This document shows, piece after piece, positions 8,445-17,576 of a stretch of DNA of 64,000 bases (the first letter of the stretch is position 1; each line of letters opens with the position of its first letter). Position numbers and translations under genes: made by a program. The stretch is from positions 113,616-177,615 of the forward strand of contig NZ_NFKT01000005.1 in assembly GCF_002160525.1 (NCBI RefSeq), given 5' to 3'. Under the pieces are notes generated by a model that was given only the letters and a program-made list of their open reading frames with translations, was not told the DNA's origin and searched no databases. This stretch comes from Lachnoclostridium sp. An169. GTDB lineage: Bacteria > Bacillota > Clostridia > Lachnospirales > Lachnospiraceae.

Positions 8445-9725
8445 ATGATTATAAAGAATGGTTTTATCACAGATCCGGCGTCCGGGACCTCCCGCTGCGC
8501 CGACATTCTCATTCGGGACGGCATCATCCGGGAAATCGCGGAGAACATCTCTGCCGCGCCGGACGAAACGGTCATTGAGGCCGGAGGGCTTACCATTGCT
8601 CCCGGTCTGATCGACACCCACGTTCATTTCCGGGATCCGGGCTTCACCTACAAGGAGACCCTGCACACCGGAGCGCTTGCAGCCGCAAGAGGCGGTTTTA
8701 CCACGGTTGTGTGCATGGCGAACACCTCCCCTGTCGTGGATTCCGTGCCGGTTCTGCAGGACATTCTCACCCGCGCCGGAAGTGAAAAGATCCGCATCTG
8801 CCAGGCGGGAAGCGTGTCAAAAGGGCTGAAAGGGGAAGAGCTGACAGACATGGAGGCCATGAAGGCGGCGGGAGCCTGCGGCTTTACCGACGACGGAATT
8901 CCCCTGCGCAGCGCTGCATTTCTCTATCACGCCATGGAGGAGGCTGCCCGGCTTCACGTCCCCATCAGCCTCCACGAGGAGGATCCTTCCTTTATAAAAA
9001 ATAACGGAATCAATCACGGTCCCGTATCGGAAAAGCTCGGCATATACGGTTCCCCGGCCATTGCCGAGGAATCCCTTGTGGCAAGGGACTGCCTGCTCGC
9101 CCTGCACTCCGGGGCGGATGTGGTCATTCAGCATATCAGCTCCGCCCGCTCCGTAGAACTTGTCCGGATCTTCAAAGAGATGGGGGCAAAACTTCACGCT
9201 GAGGCAACGCCCCACCACTTTACACTCACCGAGGACGCCGTGCTCGAATACGGCACCCTGGCGAAGATGAATCCGCCGCTTCGGACAGAAGCCGACCGGC
9301 AGGCTGTTATCCGCGGGCTTGCAGACGGAACCATCGACATCATCGCCACAGACCACGCGCCCCACAGCGCGGAGGAGAAAGGGCGTTCCATCACCGCCGC
9401 CCCTAGCGGCATCATCGGACTGGAGACTTCCCTGGCTCTGGGCATCACCTTCCTGGTGCGCCCCGGCCACCTGACCATGCAGGAACTTCTGAAAAAAATG
9501 ACGGTCAATCCTGCCCGGCTCTACGGTCTTCCCTTTGGCGAGATCGCAGAAGGCAGGAGTGCAGACCTTGTAATCTTTGACCCGGAAGAGAAATGGACGC
9601 CCACGGAATATCTCTCCCTCTCCTCCAACTCCCCCTTTACCGGATGGGAGCTGTACGGGAAAGTGAAGATGACCATCTGCGGCGGAAAAACGGCATATAC
9701 AGACCATTCATTCTCACAGATATAA
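8445..9725 (+). CDS. pyrC: Dihydroorotase
   Basis: Zinc amidohydrolase that closes carbamoyl-aspartate to dihydroorotate in pyrimidine synthesis. 426 residues, typical of the class I PyrC type. DTHVHFRDPG carries the HxH metal ligands, IATDHAPH the catalytic Asp region, and SLHEED and VIQHIS the further metal His positions. AGGAGG lies 9 bases before ATG 8445. It is followed after 16 bases by pepT, so the two are probably co-transcribed; no other pyr gene is present. Confidence 0.95.
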   Translation: MIIKNGFITDPASGTSRCADILIRDGIIREIAENISAAPDETVIEAGGLTIAPGLIDTHVHFRDPGFTYKETLHTGALAAARGGFTTVVCMANTSPVVDSVPVLQDILTRAGSEKIRICQAGSVSKGLKGEELTDMEAMKAAGACGFTDDGIPLRSAAFLYHAMEEAARLHVPISLHEEDPSFIKNNGINHGPVSEKLGIYGSPAIAEESLVARDCLLALHSGADVVIQHISSARSVELVRIFKEMGAKLHAEATPHHFTLTEDAVLEYGTLAKMNPPLRTEADRQAVIRGLADGTIDIIATDHAPHSAEEKGRSITAAPSGIIGLETSLALGITFLVRPGHLTMQELLKKMTVNPARLYGLPFGEIAEGRSADLVIFDPEEKWTPTEYLSLSSNSPFTGWELYGKVKMTICGGKTAYTDHSFSQI

Positions 9726-9741
9726 GAAAGGAGCCTTCACA

Positions 9742-11004
9742 ATGGATTGTACTCAAAGACTGCTGAAATATGTTGTCATCCGCACTCCCAGCGATGAAGA
9801 AAGCACTTCCGTCCCCTCCAGCGCCTGCCAGTTTGAACTGGCATGGCAGCTCCACAGGGAACTGTTCACCATGGGAATCACGGATGTCAAAGTAGACACC
9901 GACTGTTATCTGTACGCACACATACCGCCCACTCCCGGATATGAGCAGTGCCCGAAGATCGGATTCATCGCCCATCTGGATACGGTATCCGACTTCTGTG
10001 ACCACCGCATTACACCTGTAATCCACGAGGACTACAACGGCAGGGAACTCCCCCTCGGGGACAGCGGACGGGTTCTGTCTCCGGAAATGTTCCCACACCT
10101 GAAGGACCTTGCAGGGAGGACACTGATTACCGGTGACGGCACAACCATTCTCGGAGCGGACGACAAAGCCGGAGTCGCGGAGATCATGACCATGGCAGAA
10201 CGGATCCTCGAAGAAGAGATCCCCCACGGTCCTGTCTCCATTGCCTTTACTCCGGATGAGGAGATCGGCATGGGCGCGTCCCATTTTAATCTGGAGGCAT
10301 TCGGCGCAGATTTCGCCTACACGGTGGACGGAGACACAGAAGGTGAGATCCAGTATGAAAATTTCAACGCCTGCAAGGCGGAATTTGTCATCCGCGGTGT
10401 CAACGTACACCCCGGCTCAGCCAAAGACATTATGGTAAATGCCGCTCTTGTCGCATCCGAGATCAACTCCATGCTCCCTGCCGGCGAGACGCCGCGGGAT
10501 ACGGAGGGCTATGAGGGATTCTATCACCTGACAGATATGCACGGTGACGTGGCAGAAGCTGTAATCCGCTATATCATCCGCGATCACAGTGCGGAACATT
10601 TCGCAGAAAGAAAAGAAGTGCTTCGCAGAATCGAAAAAGAACTCAATAAAAAGTACGGCCGGGGAACAGTATCCCTGACCCTCACGGACCAGTACCTCAA
10701 TATGTCCGAGATCATCTCCGGCTGTATGCATCTGATCCATAACGCAGAAGAGGCATGCCGCCGCTGTGGCGTCACACCTCTGATTCTCCCCATCCGCGGT
10801 GGCACGGACGGGGCTCAGTTAAGTTTCAAAGGGCTCCCCTGTCCGAATCTCGGGACAGGCGGTCACGGATATCACGGCCCCTATGAGCATATCACTTCCG
10901 AAGGAATGGAGGCCGCCTGCAGCGTACTCCTGGAACTGGTAAAGCTCTATGCTAATGGCTGCCCGCGCCCAACCGCGGAACTTCCTGACCCCGCAGCTCA
11001 ATAA
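9742..11004 (+). CDS. pepT: Peptidase T (tripeptide aminopeptidase)
   Basis: M20B dinuclear-zinc aminopeptidase releasing N-terminal residues from tripeptides in the cytoplasm. 420 residues, about ten more than usual. Metal-site motifs: AHLDTVSDF, GADDKAGVAE, TPDEEIGMG (catalytic Glu pair), TVDGDTEGE and GGHGYHGPYEH. Start ATG 9742 with AAAGGAG upstream. The extra C-terminal residues (about NGCPRPTAELPDPAAQ) lie over the 3' end of the convergent clpX-type gene: the two coding regions overlap by 53 bases. Confidence 0.95.
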   Translation: MDCTQRLLKYVVIRTPSDEESTSVPSSACQFELAWQLHRELFTMGITDVKVDTDCYLYAHIPPTPGYEQCPKIGFIAHLDTVSDFCDHRITPVIHEDYNGRELPLGDSGRVLSPEMFPHLKDLAGRTLITGDGTTILGADDKAGVAEIMTMAERILEEEIPHGPVSIAFTPDEEIGMGASHFNLEAFGADFAYTVDGDTEGEIQYENFNACKAEFVIRGVNVHPGSAKDIMVNAALVASEINSMLPAGETPRDTEGYEGFYHLTDMHGDVAEAVIRYIIRDHSAEHFAERKEVLRRIEKELNKKYGRGTVSLTLTDQYLNMSEIISGCMHLIHNAEEACRRCGVTPLILPIRGGTDGAQLSFKGLPCPNLGTGGHGYHGPYEHITSEGMEAACSVLLELVKLYANGCPRPTAELPDPAAQ

Positions 11005-12439
11005 TCGGGCCGCCGGTACCCTCGATATACTCCCGGGTAATAGTCACTGCGCCGATGCTGTCATCCTTGGGGATCTCATACATGATATCCAGCATGAACT
11101 CCTCGATGATGGCGCGCAGCGCGCGGGCGCCGGTATCTTTCTCCATGGCTTTCTCCGCGATGGCTTCCAGTGCCCCGTCGTCAAATTCCAGTTTCACCTC
11201 ATCCAGAGCCAGAAGCTTCTGGTACTGTTTGAGAATCGCATTCTTCGGCTCCTTGAGGATCTTCACAAGCATATCCTTGTCCAGTCCCTTCAGAGTGAAG
11301 ATGATGGGCAGACGTCCCAGGAACTCCGGAATCATTCCGAATTTTCTCAGATCTTCCACCGTCACTTTCGAGAGGATATCCTTGTCATGCTCATACTTGT
11401 CCTTCAGTTCCGCATTAAATCCCATGGAAGTTTTCTTCGACAGGCGCTCCCGGATAATCTCTTCCAGATCCGGAAATGCGCCGCCGCAGATAAAGAGAAT
11501 ATTTTTTGTGTTCACCGTTGTCAGCGGCACCATGGCATTCTTGCTGTTGGCGCCCACCGGCACCTCCACCTCGCTTCCCTCCAGAAGCTTGAGCATTCCC
11601 TGCTGCACAGACTCGCCGCTGACATCTCTCTGGTTGGAATTGCGCTTTTTGGCAATCTTGTCGATCTCGTCAATAAAGATAATGCCCTGTTCCGCCTTCT
11701 CCACATCGTTGTCCGCCGCGGCAAGTAGCTTGGATACCACGCTCTCGATATCATCGCCTATGTATCCGGCCTCGGTAAGAGAGGTTGCATCCGTAATCGC
11801 AAGGGGCACGTCCAGCAGACGGGCAAGTGTTTTCACAAGGTAGGTCTTTCCGCTTCCCGTAGGTCCGATCATCAGCATGTTTGACTTCTCGATCTCAATG
11901 TCGTCCATGGTATCTGTCGCCACCCGTTTATAGTGGTTGTAAACCGCCACAGACATGGCTTTCTTGGCATACTCCTGCCCTACCACATACTCGTCCAGCC
12001 TCGCCTTGATCTTGTGGGGAGCCGGAATGTTCCGGATGTCAAGCTGATGGAACTCCTTCGGCTTCTCCTTCTTTTTCTTGATCTTCTGCTGCCTGGGCTG
12101 CATATTCTCAAGGTCGGACATATTCAGGAACTGCACGCCCGGTATGTTCATCAGCCGGTTCAGATCCACCGAACCGTTTGTCATGGCGTCAAAGCTCCTC
12201 TGCATACAGTCCGGGCACACCGTAATATTGTTCGGCAGGTCGATCATCCTGCCTGTCACGCTCTCCGGGCGGTGGCAGATAAAACAGATCTTCTCATAGC
12301 CGTCTTCCTTTTCCCCGGATCTGTTCTGACCGGAGGAGACAACTTCTTTTCCGCCGTCTTTTTTCTCCGAACCTTCCTGATCCTTCCCGCCGTCCTGTGC
12401 GTCGCTCTCATCCAGTATTATAAAATCATTCTCTGACAT
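10952..12439 (-). CDS. clpX: ClpX-type AAA+ unfoldase, variant paralogue
   Basis: ATP-dependent unfoldase related to the ClpXP specificity subunit. 495 residues, roughly 70 more than ordinary ClpX because of a ~48-residue acidic/basic leader before the zinc finger and a K-rich linker. Zinc ligands are at C52, C55, C75 and C78. Walker A GPTGSGKT is at 192-199, Walker B IIFIDEID near 253-260, pore loop GYIG at 225-228, and GRLP in the sensor-2 region. The ClpP-docking loop reads SMGF, close to the canonical IGF. There is no clpP or tig beside it, so this may be the second ClpX seen in many Lachnospiraceae rather than the clpP-linked copy. Partner protease not shown here. Confidence 0.9.
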   Translation of the reverse strand: MSENDFIILDESDAQDGGKDQEGSEKKDGGKEVVSSGQNRSGEKEDGYEKICFICHRPESVTGRMIDLPNNITVCPDCMQRSFDAMTNGSVDLNRLMNIPGVQFLNMSDLENMQPRQQKIKKKKEKPKEFHQLDIRNIPAPHKIKARLDEYVVGQEYAKKAMSVAVYNHYKRVATDTMDDIEIEKSNMLMIGPTGSGKTYLVKTLARLLDVPLAITDATSLTEAGYIGDDIESVVSKLLAAADNDVEKAEQGIIFIDEIDKIAKKRNSNQRDVSGESVQQGMLKLLEGSEVEVPVGANSKNAMVPLTTVNTKNILFICGGAFPDLEEIIRERLSKKTSMGFNAELKDKYEHDKDILSKVTVEDLRKFGMIPEFLGRLPIIFTLKGLDKDMLVKILKEPKNAILKQYQKLLALDEVKLEFDDGALEAIAEKAMEKDTGARALRAIIEEFMLDIMYEIPKDDSIGAVTITREYIEGTGGPIIELRGQEVPRLGAGSH

Positions 12440-12473
12440 AAGTATTTCCCTTCTTTACAATGCATTTTACCTC

Positions 12474-12502
12474 ATTATAGTACAGCCGGGCAGGTTATAC
12501 AA
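12474..12502 (-). promoter_or_regulatory. clpX-type gene promoter
   Basis: Minus-strand TTGTAT (12497-12502), 17 bases, TATAAT (12474-12479), about 35 bases before the start codon. Confidence 0.7.
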
Positions 12503-12543
12503 ATGAACTTTTTCTAAACCCTGTTTTCCTGTACCGCATTTTC

Positions 12544-12577
12544 TGCAGCCGCGCGCCCGAAAGGTACGGCGGCTGCA
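12544..12577 (-). terminator. Hairpin after the PII-like gene
   Basis: A perfect 9-bp stem TGCAGCCGC / GCGGCTGCA ten bases after the PII-like stop codon. No T run follows on the minus strand, so it may pause or protect the transcript rather than terminate it alone. Confidence 0.35.
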
Positions 12578-12586
12578 TGTGCTCCC

Positions 12587-13267
12587 CTACTGTACTTCCC
12601 TGAGACGGAGTCCGGCGGTATCGGAAACCGGCACGGAGAATACGACCGCCCGGGCACGGCTTTGGATACCGGCATGGTCCATGATGGATTTCATAATGCC
12701 TCTCTTGTCCTCGCTTCTGGAGACGATAAAGATCATCTCCTTCTCATCTGCAATGGACACACCCAGGAACCGCTCTGCTTTTTCCAGTCCCGTCCCCTTC
12801 GCGTGGATCACAGTTCCGCCGCCTGCGCCGCTCATCCTCGCCGCCTCCATTACATCCTCACTGTATCCGTGGTTTGCGATTACGATAATCAGCTCGTATT
12901 TTGTCTCTTTCATGACACTCTCCTCTTCTTTTTCATACTTCTGGCCGTCCATCATAAACTGCAGGGTCTTCTTTCCGCCCACACCGGAAAGGGGCATGAC
13001 AAAGGCGATACCTGTTCCCGGCACATCGATCTGAATCTGGTCCTCAAGCTCTCTTTTGGCTGTCTTCCACGTCTCTTCTGACGCGACAGCCATCATCACG
13101 ATTTTCTCTGTCGCCTCAAGCCCGAAATAGTCCAGTGTCTCACTGGTTGCCGTCCCTCTGCCGAGCGTGCAGAGCAGAGCCTCCAGGCCGTTCTCCTCAT
13201 AGAGGCCCTGAAGTCTCTTTCCGAGAGTTCTCTTTGCTATTGTCATCATCAAATATATACCACTCAT
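12587..13267 (-). CDS. Tandem PII-like (GlnB-fold) protein linked to DUF1538
   Basis: 226 residues. Two successive ~105-residue halves each look like a PII/GlnB ferredoxin-like fold: the first runs to about VPGTGIAFVMPLSGVGG, the second contains ELIIVIANHGYSEDVMEAARMSGAGGGTVIHAKGTG, which matches the beta-1/helix and GxGGGTxIxGRG-like region of PII proteins. PII-like proteins sense nucleotides or small effectors and usually gate a membrane partner. The gene follows the DUF1538 membrane protein after 12 bases, so that protein is the natural partner (inference). Last gene of the long minus-strand run. The canonical uridylylated T-loop Tyr could not be confirmed. Confidence 0.75.
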   Translation of the reverse strand: MSGIYLMMTIAKRTLGKRLQGLYEENGLEALLCTLGRGTATSETLDYFGLEATEKIVMMAVASEETWKTAKRELEDQIQIDVPGTGIAFVMPLSGVGGKKTLQFMMDGQKYEKEEESVMKETKYELIIVIANHGYSEDVMEAARMSGAGGGTVIHAKGTGLEKAERFLGVSIADEKEMIFIVSRSEDKRGIMKSIMDHAGIQSRARAVVFSVPVSDTAGLRLREVQ

Positions 13268-13279
13268 ACTCTTACCTCA

Positions 13280-14827
13280 TCAAAGTTCAATGATATCGTC
13301 ATCCGGAAGCTGTGCAAACGAAGATGTCTCTCCAACCGCCTCCATTTTTCCGAGTTTTTTCGTGCGGATCTGATAGACCAGACCCAGCACCTGAATCGTG
13401 ATCAGCGGCGTCATGGCTACCATTGCCACCACTCCGAACGCATCCGTTACAATATTCCCGCCTACGCTCACGCACGCCCCCATCGCAAAGGGGAGGAGGA
13501 AAGTCGCCGTCATCGGTCCCGACGCCACTCCGCCCGAGTCAAACGCAATCGCCGTGAAAATCTTCGGCACAAAGAAGGAAAGGATCAGAGCCACAGCATA
13601 TCCGGGAATGATAAACCAGAAGATCGAAATTCCTGTGAGGACACGGGTCATGGCAAGTCCAAGCGACACTGCCACACCGATGGAAAGGCTCAGGCTCATG
13701 GCCTTTGCCGTAATGGCGCCGGAAGTAATATCCTCCACCTGTTTTGTAAGTACAAACACTGCCGGCTCTGCCAGCACGATGAAATATCCGATTACCATTC
13801 CGATCGGAATGATCACCCATCTGTAAGGATTTGCGGCGATCACCTGTCCCAGATAATTTCCTGCCGGCATGAATCCCACATTCACGCCTGTGAGGAACAG
13901 CACCAGCCCTATATAAGTATAAACCATACCGATCGCGATACGGATCAGCGTTCTTTTCTGCACTCTCCGGAAAACGCACTGGAAAGCGACAAAGAAAACA
14001 ACAATCGGCAAAAGGGAAACTGCCATCTCTTTCATATATTCCGGGAACCCCTCTCCAAACAATTTCCACAGTTCCACGGAATCCGTGATCTCCGGGAGCG
14101 CATCGGGAACGTACTCCGTATTCTCCGGATGATAGATGAGCCCTAGCACAAGAACCGAGAGGATCGGCCCGATGGAACAGAGCGCCACAAGACCGAAGCT
14201 GTCATCCTCCGCACGCTCATCGCTTCGGATCGCGGAAATACCGATACCGAACGCCATGATAAAGGGCACGGTCATGGGTCCCGTCGTCACTCCGCCCGAG
14301 TCGAATGCCACTGCCAGGAAATCCCCCGGCACAAAGAACGCCAGTGCAAACACAATAATATACAGCCCGATCAGCATATGCGCCAGTGTAATATTAAAAA
14401 GCATTCGCAAAAGCGCAGCTACGAGAAAAAGCCCTACTCCAAACGCCACCGACAGAACGAGAACCATATTCGGCACAGACGGAACCTGTTCCGCCAGCAC
14501 CTGCAGATCCGGTTCGGATATGGTCACGATGAACCCGAGAATAAAGCTCAGGAAGATCATCAGCCACAGCTTTCTCGTCTGTGTCATACAGGTTCCCACA
14601 TTCTCACCGATGGGCGTCATCGAAAGGTCCACGCCCAGAGTGAAGAACATCATCCCCACCACCAGCAGCACAGCCCCGAGCAGAAAAGCCAGAAGGATTC
14701 CCGGCTCGACCGGAGCGATGGTAAAGCACAGAACCAGCACGATCGCAATGATCGGGAGTACGGCTTTTAAAGTTTCATTGAGTTTCTCCTGCAGTTTTTC
14801 CAACAATTTTGTTCGTTTAAAATTCAC
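13280..14827 (-). CDS. DUF1538 integral membrane protein with internal duplication
   Basis: 515 residues, about 12 transmembrane segments. Two homologous halves each carry the motif AFDSGGV(T/A)(T/S)GPMT followed by a hydrophobic helix: once in VAFDSGGVTTGPMTVPF and once in IAFDSGGVASGPMTATF. Such an inverted or tandem duplication with a Gly/Ser/Thr-rich re-entrant-looking motif is common in transporters, so transport is a reasonable but unproven guess. The C-terminal tail is acidic (PDDDIIEL). It lies 23 bases after ligA and 12 bases before the PII-like gene, which probably regulates it. Confidence 0.8.
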   Translation of the reverse strand: MNFKRTKLLEKLQEKLNETLKAVLPIIAIVLVLCFTIAPVEPGILLAFLLGAVLLVVGMMFFTLGVDLSMTPIGENVGTCMTQTRKLWLMIFLSFILGFIVTISEPDLQVLAEQVPSVPNMVLVLSVAFGVGLFLVAALLRMLFNITLAHMLIGLYIIVFALAFFVPGDFLAVAFDSGGVTTGPMTVPFIMAFGIGISAIRSDERAEDDSFGLVALCSIGPILSVLVLGLIYHPENTEYVPDALPEITDSVELWKLFGEGFPEYMKEMAVSLLPIVVFFVAFQCVFRRVQKRTLIRIAIGMVYTYIGLVLFLTGVNVGFMPAGNYLGQVIAANPYRWVIIPIGMVIGYFIVLAEPAVFVLTKQVEDITSGAITAKAMSLSLSIGVAVSLGLAMTRVLTGISIFWFIIPGYAVALILSFFVPKIFTAIAFDSGGVASGPMTATFLLPFAMGACVSVGGNIVTDAFGVVAMVAMTPLITIQVLGLVYQIRTKKLGKMEAVGETSSFAQLPDDDIIEL

Positions 14828-14850
14828 ACTTTCCCTGCCTTTCGTCTACT

Positions 14851-16809
14851 TCAATTTTCCAGCATCTCTATAAATTCTTCTTCCGAAATAATGGGGACCC
14901 CCAGCTCCCTTGCCTTTCTGTTTTTGGAAGAAGTGGAATTGACATCATTGTTGATCAGATAATTCGTCTTTGACGTCACACTTCCCGTAACTTTTCCCCC
15001 TCGTTTTTCGATTTCTTCCTTCACCTCCCCGCGGTTCGCAAAATGTTCCACGCTTCCCGTGATCACAAAATTAATTCCCGCAAATTTCTGTATATCTTCA
15101 CTGCCTTCCTCCTGTTCGATGTGAACCTCTTTCAGAAGGCGCTCAAATATATCCCTGTGTTCTTTATCCTGAAAATACTCTGCAAACGTTCCCGCAATCA
15201 CATCCCCGACTCCGGAAATGGCACTCAGCTCCTCCGCTGTCGCATTCATGACGCGCTGCGGGTCATTTCCCAGAGCCCGGCAGATCATCCTTGCATTGGC
15301 GCTGCCGATATTCGGAATACCAAGGCTGTACACAAGCCGTGGGAGCGTCGTCTCCCTGGCGTTTTCTATGCTGTTTTTCAGATTTTCGTAGGACTTTTCC
15401 CCGAATCCCTCCATTGCCCGGATCTCATCCGCATAGCGGTCCAGGTGGAAAATATCGGTAAAATCCTTCACAAACCCGTTCATAATAAATTTTTCGAGAG
15501 TCGCCTCGGAGAGCCCCTCAATATTCATGGCGTCCCTGCTTGCAAAGAGAGCGAACGCTTTTACATGTTTTGCCTGGCATTTCGGGTTCGTGCAGTACAG
15601 CGTCTTTGTCTCATTCTCCATGGAGATCCTGGTTGCGCCGCCGCACACCGGACAGACCCGGGGAATATCCTTCACACCGCTGCGCGTCAGATTCTCCGCG
15701 ATCTGCGGGATGATCATATTCGCCTTGTATACCTGGATTCTGTCTCCCACGCCGAGTTCCAGTTCTTCCATAATACTGATGTTATGAACACTGGCGCGGC
15801 TCACCGTGGTCCCCTCCAGTTCCACCGGCTCAAAGATAGCAACCGGGTTGATCAGCCCTGTCCGCGACGGGCTCCACTCGATTTCAAGAAGAGTCGTCTC
15901 CCGGATTTCATCCGCCCACTTAAAAGCAAAGGAGTCCCGGGGAAATTTTGCCGTACTGCCAAGAGACTGACCGTATGCAATATCATCGTAGACAAGGACA
16001 AGCCCGTCGGACGGGATCTCATTTTTCTCGATGTGGGCGGCAAACCACGCCACCTCGTCCTCCACCGTCTCCCTGGTCACAGGATGGTTCTCCACCACGT
16101 CAAATCCCTGCTCCTTCAGCCACTGCATCTGGTACATCCGGGAGTTGTGGAAATCCACACCGTCCGCCCGCACCAGGGTAAATGCATAGAAACGGACATT
16201 TCTTCTGGCCGTAATCTCGCTGTTGAGCTGACGCACAGACCCGCTGCACAGATTTCTGGGGTTCTTGTATTTTGCATCTACATCCTCGATCTCGTCATTG
16301 ATCTTTTCAAAATCTTTGTAGGAGATGACCGCCTCACCGCGGAGCACAAGTTCTCCGTCATAGGGAATGTGCAGGGGGATATTCCGGAACACCCGGGCAT
16401 TGCCGGTGATCACTTCCCCCACCTCGCCGTTGCCCCGGGTGACAGCTTTCTCCAACTCTCCGCCCCGGTAGGTCAGCACGATCGTAAGGCCGTCCAGTTT
16501 CCATGAGATCATGGCCTTCTGGTCCCCGAGGAATTCCTTGAGCCGCTCCACATCCTTGGTCTTGTCCAGCGAGAGCATTGGTCTCTCGTGCCGCTCTTTA
16601 GGCAGCTCGCTGACCACCTCATATCCCACGTTGACCGTGGGGCTGGAGGCAAGGGTCGTACCCAGCTCGCTCTCCAAAGACTGGAGCTCATCGTACAGCC
16701 TGTCGTATTCATAATTGCTCATGATCTCTTTATTTTCCTGCTCATAGGAACGGCGCGCCCGGTTCAGGAGCTCCACCAGTTCCCTCATGCGCTTCATCTT
16801 TTCTTTCAT
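14851..16809 (-). CDS. ligA: NAD-dependent DNA ligase, divergent LigA
   Basis: Seals nicks using NAD. 652 residues in the LigA order: Ia helices, nucleotidyltransferase, OB fold, Cys4 zinc finger (CPVCGGA...YCTNPKC), helix-hairpin-helix and a C-terminal BRCT (FVITGSVEHFANRGEV). The adenylated Lys is K104 in SWKLDGLT. Several positions usual in LigA differ: the Glu two residues before the Lys (E-x-K-x-D-G) is Ser, TRGDG is TRGNG, and the ISD of the NMN-binding Ia domain is MSN. It may therefore be a second ligase beside a canonical one elsewhere. It overlaps rluF by an ATGA (16806-16809) and is followed by DUF1538. Confidence 0.85.
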   Translation of the reverse strand: MKEKMKRMRELVELLNRARRSYEQENKEIMSNYEYDRLYDELQSLESELGTTLASSPTVNVGYEVVSELPKERHERPMLSLDKTKDVERLKEFLGDQKAMISWKLDGLTIVLTYRGGELEKAVTRGNGEVGEVITGNARVFRNIPLHIPYDGELVLRGEAVISYKDFEKINDEIEDVDAKYKNPRNLCSGSVRQLNSEITARRNVRFYAFTLVRADGVDFHNSRMYQMQWLKEQGFDVVENHPVTRETVEDEVAWFAAHIEKNEIPSDGLVLVYDDIAYGQSLGSTAKFPRDSFAFKWADEIRETTLLEIEWSPSRTGLINPVAIFEPVELEGTTVSRASVHNISIMEELELGVGDRIQVYKANMIIPQIAENLTRSGVKDIPRVCPVCGGATRISMENETKTLYCTNPKCQAKHVKAFALFASRDAMNIEGLSEATLEKFIMNGFVKDFTDIFHLDRYADEIRAMEGFGEKSYENLKNSIENARETTLPRLVYSLGIPNIGSANARMICRALGNDPQRVMNATAEELSAISGVGDVIAGTFAEYFQDKEHRDIFERLLKEVHIEQEEGSEDIQKFAGINFVITGSVEHFANRGEVKEEIEKRGGKVTGSVTSKTNYLINNDVNSTSSKNRKARELGVPIISEEEFIEMLEN

Positions 16810-17576
16810 AATCTCCTCCTGCTCTCCGGGTTATTGGACGAGTCTCTCAGCATCTCGTAAAGGCTGTCAAGCTCCTGGTCCGTCAGCTTCCTGTACTGTC
16901 CTTCTTTCAGATCTCCAAGGCAGATGTTCATCACCCTCACCCGGACCAGATCCCTCACCTCATATTCCAGCGCCTCGCACATTCTCCGGATCTGCCGGTT
17001 GAGTCCCTGGGTCAGAATAATGGAAAACGTATATTTTCCCAACTGTTCCACCCGGCACGGCCGTGTCACGGTATCGAGAATCGGCACTCCCTCTGCCATC
17101 GCCTTTAAAAACTCCGGCGTAATCTCTTTATCCACCCGGACTTTATATTCCTTTTCATGACAGTTTGCCGCCCGCATCATCTTATTGATGATATCCCCGT
17201 TGTTGGTCATAAGAAGAAGCCCCCGGGAATCCTTATCCAGACGGCCGGCATAGGTCACCCGCACGGGATAATTCAGGAAACGCACAATACTGTCCCTCTC
17301 ACGGCGGTCCTCTGTACACACGATTCCCCGCGGCTTATTGACTGCCAGGACGATCATCTCATCCTGTCTGGACACTACTTTGCTGCCGACCCGGACAACC
17401 TGCCCGGGCTCAATTTTCATCCCTGTCTGCGCGCGCACCCCGTCCACTGTTACCCGTCCGCTTTCAATAAGGCGGTCAGCTTCTCTTCTGGAGCATACCC
17501 CCGCCTCGCTCAAATACTTATTCAGCCTTACCGGCTCTTTTTTCTGTAAAAATTCTTCACTGATCCGATTGCCCAC
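16806..17576 (-). CDS. rluF: RsuA/RluF-family pseudouridine synthase
   Basis: Isomerises a uridine of 23S rRNA (RluF type; RluB is the alternative). An S4 RNA-binding domain comes first (RLNKYLSEAGVCSRREADRLI), then the catalytic domain with Asp in AGRLDKDSRGLLLMT and the QGLNRQIRRMCE motif typical of the RluB/E/F group. The longest frame begins with GTG at 17591, but a second GTG at 17576 has GGAG nine bases upstream and gives a more usual length (256 residues). Either start overlaps the 3' end of the DHHW gene, and the stop overlaps the ligA start by 4 bases, so translation is tightly coupled along this operon. Confidence 0.9.
   Translation of the reverse strand: MGNRISEEFLQKKEPVRLNKYLSEAGVCSRREADRLIESGRVTVDGVRAQTGMKIEPGQVVRVGSKVVSRQDEMIVLAVNKPRGIVCTEDRRERDSIVRFLNYPVRVTYAGRLDKDSRGLLLMTNNGDIINKMMRAANCHEKEYKVRVDKEITPEFLKAMAEGVPILDTVTRPCRVEQLGKYTFSIILTQGLNRQIRRMCEALEYEVRDLVRVRVMNICLGDLKEGQYRKLTDQELDSLYEMLRDSSNNPESRRRL

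Noticed and set aside
7278..8666. Minus-strand 462-aa open frame opposite pfp and pyrC
   Set aside because: It crosses the pfp terminator and the pyrC promoter and is antisense to two well-supported genes.
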